Positions 57,900-64,000 of a DNA stretch of 64,000 bases are shown here, in pieces (position 1 is the stretch's first letter; each line of letters opens with the position of its first letter). Where the stretch lies: NCBI GenBank assembly GCA_020064725.1, contig JAGTWJ010000011.1:1612001-1676000 (forward strand), read 5' to 3'. The notes under the pieces are model-generated. The model saw only the letters and a list, made by a program, of their open reading frames with translations. It had not been told where the DNA came from and did not search any database. The DNA comes from Drechslerella dactyloides (taxonomy: Eukaryota > Ascomycota > Orbiliomycetes > Orbiliales > Orbiliaceae). Position numbers and translations under genes: made by a program.

Positions 57900-60800
57900 T
57901 CAATCCCTCGGCATATCTGCAGAATCAAAAACGGGAACGATGACTCGTCTATTGGTGGGCGTCGGAGTAGCTGGATTTAGCTCAACAACCTTCAGCAGCT
58001 CGCCATCCTGTTCAGCACTCTTAGTGTTAACAGGTAGGGGCGGTGAGTTCCGCCGGGAATTGATATCCCGCCGGGCGAGAAGACCCAGATTCAAATGCGT
58101 CGGATCAGGGTTGTTATTAAAGACATTGGAAACATATATATTGCCGTAACCTCCTAGTCTCTGGCGTACTGCAACAACGAATGGGTCGTCTGTTAAGACT
58201 GCGAAAGCAGGATCCGTGATTCTGCTATTTGGATCGTTGTTGGAAGCTGGGAAACAGTGGCTGTTTTGAGCCAGATCATATTTGGACACCCAAGGTATAT
58301 TCGGGAGAGATTTGTGGGCAGGTAAAGACCAAGTGACAGTAACGTCGTCCCAGGGTCTGGATAAATTGTATACGTACGTCAGCATATGTATGTATATCGT
58401 TATAAGAATTAATGCTGCTTCATGACAACTTACGCGACTCTGTTGGCCAGCAAGAAATTTTGCCAATCCAGCCCCTGGGCAAGATTCTGGCCCTGGGGTA
58501 CCAAACGGCCTATCACACCGCCAGTTAAGAAGCTAAGCGCATTCTCGAGTGTTGAATGGAAAGGATACTCATCGCTATTGAATCATGCATATTAGTAAAG
58601 ACGACCTGCAATGATGAGATGTTCGCCCCGGAAATATGACGCTATGATACTTACACTTCGCAAGTCGGATAGCGGGCAATGTTGACGCTGGTTGTAGGTT
58701 GCCCGTTTGCATCAAGCCTGATTCTGGTTTGCGGGCGATCTGTGTAGACCAGCCACGGATTCGAGACTCCGCCTGGATTATTACGATTTCCATGTTGTGC
58801 TTTCCAACTTTCCGGGATAGGTCGGCCTCTTGGGTTCCAGAGATAGTGAAGAATCGAGGCTGCCCCCCGTTCGCTAATCGCGCTTCTAATATTCTCACAG
58901 ACCTGTGGGAACGCGTTATAGATGCAGGTGTAGGTAAGAGATTTGGTAAATCGTCTGCTCCGTTCTGCGGCAACGACATATCTCCCAAGTTGATTGCCTG
59001 CCGTAACATCATCTCGCTGATGATAACCGCAGCGAGGGTTTGTTGCCCCGCCGCCTGGAACGAAGTCTTCGTCATCAGAGTCATCCTGCTCCGACCCGGA
59101 GCTCCAATCATCACTCCAATCCATCTCACTGCCGCTGTTTTGCTGCCATGGTATCTCGTCGGTTGGGAGGGTGGGCAATCCGCTTATCTTGTTCCCGTCA
59201 AACTCAACGCCGACGTTGATCTTGACCACGTGGTCATCCGGCTTGTCAATGTAAAGCTCTTTGAACATGGGACCCCAGCCAATAATGGGAATAATCTTCC
59301 AGAAGTCGCTGCCTCTCTTTACCAGTGTCTTATGCGAATCTTTGTAGTACAAAGGTGGCGGTAATTGATTTTTGTCAACGGTAAATTCCGGACAACAATA
59401 CTATATCGAGGGCATGACACCATGGAATCAACAAGATGCCCTGATCGATGATTTCAGAATGGAGGGGATTATCGGGTGTACCTACGCTGGCATATCCTTC
59501 CAAACAATATCCCCAAGACCATTCATCCGGGTCCCTCCTCGAAACCCTTGGATGCACCGATACAGTGTTTTGGAAAATCTCAGTGAAGTCCTTTGGACAG
59601 CCTGTCCGGCAGCGACCCGGTACCGATGCTGCGACTGGGAGGTCTGCACGCTTCCGGCGCTTTTTGTCATTCGGTCCGAAAATCGTCGCAAACTCTAGAA
59701 ATTATATTGTGAGCAAAATCCTGAATGCTTAAGCTTATCCATGGGTATACTTTAGGCTGCCTGCTCCTGCGTGATGGGGTATAAATATTGGGGGCCTTAC
59801 GTGCATTATCATCTCCGAACCACCCACATCTTTTTATGGGATCGACCGTCATACTATTCTTTGGGCAACATACACGCGCCCATTTGCCATCCTTGCAGTT
59901 GCCCGGCATGCCCATCGCGTCGGTGGAGCTGAATCTACCAGCACCATATCCGAATACACTGTAGCCATCCATGCACTGATCCCCACAAAATGCAATATAG
60001 CAATTTGTACGAGTGGTCTTCTTCGGGCGCTTTGGCTTCTCTGGTTGAGATAGTAATGGTCAGCCGTCGTGTAGACTAAGAAGAGAGTTCAGTAAGCAAG
60101 TACTTACTTATTGTACCGAATAATGAACCGAATTTCTGGGGTGTCATGCCAGCTATAGCTGCTAGACCCACATTATCAGGCGTATCCTGATCAAGCGCCC
60201 ATATCATCAAGCCACCAATACACCGTTCTCTCGCCCAGTGCTTTTTGAAAGCTATGCTTTCTGCATCATCATACGAGATCCACTGGTCATCCCAGGTCAT
60301 GTATTTGACTCCAGCAGTCTTATCAAAAACAGGTTTCAGGCCTTTCCTGTCTATAATATCTTGAATCTCGACATTCATAAGAATACCCTCCGTATCACTG
60401 CATTGGCCTTTCTTTCCCGCTTCGGCGAATTGGCAACCTGGTTTTGTACAGGCTTTGTTTTTCAGGGTAAATGAGCGACCATAGAACCCCATGCCCATAC
60501 TGATTTTTTCTCCAGGAACATTGCTCCTCCACATCAGCTCGAGAGCTTGTTGTGTCATAGTCAGGTTTGTGTGAGCTCCAACATAAGGACCTGTCCATTT
60601 GTTGTCTTTATCCCAGGCTCCAACGTAATCGTAAGACATGAGATTGAACCAATCGATGTAATTTGCCATCAATGCAAGATTGAAGTTCTGGAGATACCAG
60701 TATGAGGCTGGTATCGCGACCGTGATACCTATTGATCGAAAGCTTAGCAGTGCGAATCAACTAATACGAGCTTGAGAACTTCGGCTGCACAATACTCGGA

Positions 60801-62141
60801 GAGTTTGCGTCGTAATCTAGAGCCCGTCAGAGGGGTGATCAGGACTTACCCCATCCTTTGCCAGCTGTATTGAAGGCTTGTCTCAGCTCACGTACGAGCA
60901 TCACATAGTTGAGGGTATCAGCGGGCTTGCCACCCCGATCTAATTCCAGATGGTGATATCAGTTGTCCGCTTTTCATTATCCCGAATGGCATAAAGGCAA
61001 ATCTCAAATATGGACTGACCATCGGCCTTGGGATATTCCCAATCAAGATCCAACCCATCGAAACCATAAGTTTGCATGAAAGACATGACGCTCTGAATGA
61101 AGGTGTTCCTATTTGCGGCTGTGGATGCCATGTTCGAGAATGTTTCCCGTGTTGGACCAGGGTCATTGAACGCCCAGCCGCCGACCGCAATGTAAACTTT
61201 GAGGTCTGGTTGATCCTTTTTGATATTAGTAACTCGGGTGTAGAGTGGAACATCGCCAGCAGCCGCAGGGGCGATCTTGAAAGTTGCCGGATCAATGCCC
61301 GCAAAGGCAAAGTTCAAGTGCGTCAAGCCGTAAGTCACAAGATCCGATGGTGGGACAGCAGCACATTTCCGAGTCGTAGCCCAAGACTCGTAGTAGCCAA
61401 CGACTCTCTCCCCAAGGCCGCCAGCGCCAGAGCATTTTGGCTTTGGCGTATCGCAGCCACTCTGACAGCCGTTCGACTTGCTACAGAAAGTTTCCGTAAG
61501 GCCACTTTGGGTCAAAGAAGATAATTAGTCCTGAGCACCTATATATAGCAAATTTCCATGTCTTGAATATCTTACCAGAATCCCCATTTCGAGCAGCATA
61601 CATTCTATGTTAAGCCATCAGTTACTGAGTGCGTCGCCAACAGAACTGCCTGCGTATGAAGTAACTATAAACTTACAAGAGGGCAGGTTTTTTGCCCTGG
61701 TGGGGCGTATTCTCCACATTCGGCTTTCCTGTCGCAACTACAGTTTTGATCGGTCAGCTTCCGGCTTCATGCAGGTCATATTCGGGTAACGACGTACTTT
61801 CCCTGGCAGCCAGCACCGCAAAAATCGGGTCCAAAGCCGCAGTTTCCGAACTATACAAAGTAGTTCCAGTAAGTATGCTATATAAATAAATATAACGCAA
61901 ATTAGTTGTTTAGTCTCACTTTACTGCAACATCCAACTTGGCATGGCTTCGAAGCGGAGCAGGTTGCTTGAGAGTTCACATCTACAATATCTTCGGGTCA
62001 GTATATTGCGCTTATCGATAGACCAGGAGCGCGCAGCGCTGATAGCTATGTGCTAGAAAGATAAGGCGTTTATAAGCTATCGAACATACCTCTTGTAAAT
62101 AGGAGACAAGCAAGAAGGAAAAATATCCTATTCAATTGCAT
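57900..62141 (-). CDS. Secreted GH18 chitinase, multidomain (killer-toxin-like subgroup C)
   Basis: CDS complement(join(57900..58356,58434..58574,58655..59400,59486..59694,59801..60040,60108..60728,60850..60939,61020..61504,61576..61604,61677..61737,61798..61850,61920..61981,62090..62141)), 13 exons, 1081 residues. A signal peptide (MQLNRIFFLLACLLF) is followed by cysteine-rich chitin-binding segments (CQVGCCSKFGNCGFGPDFC; VCCSKWGFCGLTETFC), hevein-like. The GH18 domain starts near residue 118 (ERVVGYYESW), with VYIAVGGW, catalytic DGLDLDWEYP (Glu242), YIDWFNLMSYDY, MGFYGRSFTL and GGLMIWALDQD. The C-terminal half has cysteine-rich blocks, an acidic stretch (SGSEQDDSDDEDF) and no clear catalytic motif. 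The enzyme hydrolyses chitin outside the cell. A polybasic KKRRKR (575-580) may be a Kex2-type site. The join ...EGYASYCCPEF in exons 10-11 was inferred from phase. Known annotation for such proteins mentions killer-toxin subunits; no toxic function is implied. Confidence 0.86.
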
Positions 62142-63034
62142 TTTATTCTACTATGACGGGGAGGTTTGAGCTGCGCTGCAAAAAACGCCTCCCAAAATAT
62201 CGATATCTCTGCTTCATCTCGACTCTACATTGGTGTGCTTTTATGTATTTCAAGCTTAGACTTGGTCACTTCTGCATGCTTTTTTTTCGGCTTGAGACAC
62301 TAACCTTGCTTACGAGTAACGGGGAATTACACTAAAAAGCAAATTGTTGGATTTCGCAATTGCCGCGGTGTTGTAGCCGTATTCACCATGTGCGCTTGGC
62401 GGAAAAGAGTCGGCGCCGATAAAAGGAAAAACAGAGACGTCATGATCATAAACGATGGATTCTCCTGCCGGATAAAAATTCGGGACACTTTCAGGCAATG
62501 TTTTCGTGTATCCGAAGTAGGTATTATATCCAATATGGAAACTGTCAGTATATACCCTTGTCTGGTAATGCGAATCCCTGTACCATAACCGCTCGTATCC
62601 GTCTCACTTTGTAATTATGAAGGGAGAAGGTCAGTGGTCGAATATAGCGGCTTTCAATGGCCAAATTGGCAACCATAAGAGTATAATGAAAATTTTACTG
62701 ACAGAGCTGCGCCTCGAGGGTACTAAGCGCAAGACAATGAATGTAGAAATTGCGGTACCTGCATATCCGTATGTGCAGGGGCACCTTGATACCCCTGTTG
62801 TGATTATGGTCAGATTGAATAGACTTTGGCAATGGGAAGATTGATCGCGCAAGGATTTAACTTAGGAGCTCAAGGGTTACGGATATCTAGGGCCAGTAAA
62901 CTTGATTCATCAAGAGGTCGTGTCGTGTGTATATACTCCGAAGAGTTCACAGCGGAGCATCAAACGGAACCACAGTCATCATCCCAAGTGGCGGTTTCCT
63001 CTCTTTAGCTTCCTATCATCATACAGACCACACT
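62142..63034. promoter_or_regulatory. Divergent promoter of chitinase and LysM-family genes
   Basis: The 893 bp between the two start codons must carry both promoters. I see no coding frame worth reporting and no clear named site. Direct repeats of PacC- or Ace-type sites cannot be asserted by eye. Confidence 0.65.
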
Positions 63035-64000
63035 ATGGCGTATGTCCAACAGTTCACATTCATTTTATTGGTTTTGCTATCACGGTCGCTATGCGTTAGA
63101 GGCCTCATAAATCTCTTACCTTACATTGGAGATCTCATTCAGGTCGAGGATGAGGTTGCCAAGAACTGCCTCAATGCGTATAATCGGACTTTAGATTGCT
63201 CGGAAGATCTACAACTTACTCGTCACTATTATCAGTACTCGTGGACGAAAACAACTCTAGAAGGGTTGTGTACATCGAGATGTTCTGCCTCAATCGAGAC
63301 TTGGGCTCACGCCGTGGAACAAGCTTGCGATCGTGATGATCTGCCATTCATATTTGCTGCGACATCTTATAAGGGTAGTGTGTTCACCGAGAAGGTGAAA
63401 TATGGCTATGGTATGGTTTGCTTGAAGTCTACGGATTCCGGGTAAGATATATATAAGACCCACATGCGCTTTAATATCTCAAGCTGTGTTCTCGTAGCTA
63501 ATATTGATATTGAGCAGGAGCACCAACGGGTGGTGTGAAATAGAAGCGGAATCATGGAACCAGCACGTCCTCGATCAGATCGCGGAGGCCCGTGAATCTC
63601 ACAACAATGCGACCATTCTACGCCGCCAAATGCAATTCGTTGAACCCAGCGTTAACGAATGTATGGATGCTTGTGATGCCGGAGATAATGACTGCTCAAG
63701 TGCTGTAAATCAACTTAACGGCAGATCTGTAGTCGCCGACTCCGTTTCGCCAGCTCCGGTCCGCCGCGACTTTCAAGAATCGGAAAACACTACCGTTCCA
63801 GATATGCAAATAGACATACCAATTAGCGGCCCGAGCCAACAGACCACCGGCTTACTCTCTTCCTATCCTCAGTGGATATTATGTTCATCCTGTTTCCTGA
63901 GCCGATTGGAGCTGCAAGCAAACTCCTACTCGTCGAATTGGTCTCCGGCATTGGCGAATGATTACGCGGAGCTGGGAAAGCTTTGCTCTGTGAATACAAC
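63035..64000 (+). CDS. LysM-type chitin-binding protein, N-terminal part (truncated)
   Basis: CDS join(63035..63441,63518..>64000), at least 296 residues, open at the window edge. Residues 1-23 form a signal peptide (FTFILLVLLSRSLCVRG). The rest is the Cys-rich N-terminal module seen in large fungal LysM proteins: CLNAYNRTLDCSEDLQL, LEGLCTSRCSASIETW, VCLKSTDSGSTNGWC, VNECMDACDAGDNDCS and PQWILCSSCFLSRLELQ. The LysM repeats themselves would lie beyond 64000, so the family call rests on this module and on the head-to-head chitinase neighbour, a known pairing (for example in Trichoderma). Such proteins bind chitin and may regulate or protect fungal wall chitin. Exon 2 begins in phase after GG, completing a Gly codon. 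No stop in frame before the edge. Confidence 0.75.

Noticed and set aside
59375..59485. Reading the chitinase exon on to a stop at 59375 as a shorter protein
   Set aside because: Splicing at 59485 (GTAGGT) to 59400 restores YCCPEFTVDKN in phase and continues a long conserved-looking frame, so termination here is unlikely; transcript data would settle it.

Overview
This window looks like nuclear DNA from a filamentous ascomycete (Pezizomycotina). It carries many short GT-AG introns, fungal-type proteins (a chitin-binding GH18 chitinase paired with a LysM-family protein, an Egh16-like secreted protein), and a point-mutated Fot1/pogo transposon whose damage fits repeat-induced point mutation. 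I cannot fix the class from sequence alone. Thirteen protein genes are largely resolved, a fourteenth is cut by the right edge, and there is one transposon relic. Exon joins were worked out by hand from splice sites, reading phase and remembered family motifs; none was checked against transcripts or databases.

Layout. 0-3.5 kb: two TFIID subunits head to head (TAF7, minus; TAF3-type histone-fold protein, plus). 5.2-8.8 kb: an eight-exon bZIP factor with an 11-nt microexon. 9.9-11.1 kb: a Sel1-repeat protein resembling Nif1/Dsf2. 11.37-13.24 kb: the pogo relic with perfect 42-bp terminal inverted repeats. 13.5-15.4 kb: ALG6 glucosyltransferase (minus). 16.3-17.4 kb: Egh16-like secreted protein (minus). 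19.5-22.0 kb: Mps1-type checkpoint kinase (minus). 26.9-28.9 kb: a bZIP protein with a predicted transmembrane helix (minus). 28.9-41.0 kb: about 12 kb with no gene I can support. 41.0-43.3 kb: five-finger CCCH protein of the ZC3H3/Red5 family (minus). 45.6-47.1 kb: F-box protein (minus). 49.5-50.8 kb: TFIIF beta subunit. 51.5-53.5 kb: mitochondrial ribosomal protein bL21m and the 60S assembly factor NSA2, head to head. 54.6-56.6 kb: a UBE2Z-like E2 enzyme with a second, cysteine-less E2-like domain. 57.9-62.1 kb: a 13-exon GH18 chitinase. 63.0 kb to the edge: the divergent LysM-family partner, truncated.

Functional themes. Three subunits of the general RNA polymerase II machinery (TAF7, TAF3-like, TFIIF beta) and two ribosome-related genes lie in the window. 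The right end is a chitin-directed locus with head-to-head chitinase and LysM-type genes, an arrangement known from other filamentous fungi. The most unusual features are the microexons in conserved motifs (bZIP basic region, E2 active-site loop), a putative GC-AG intron, a candidate membrane-tethered bZIP factor facing a very long intergenic region, and a small family of imperfect fold-back repeats between 44.9 and 57.5 kb.
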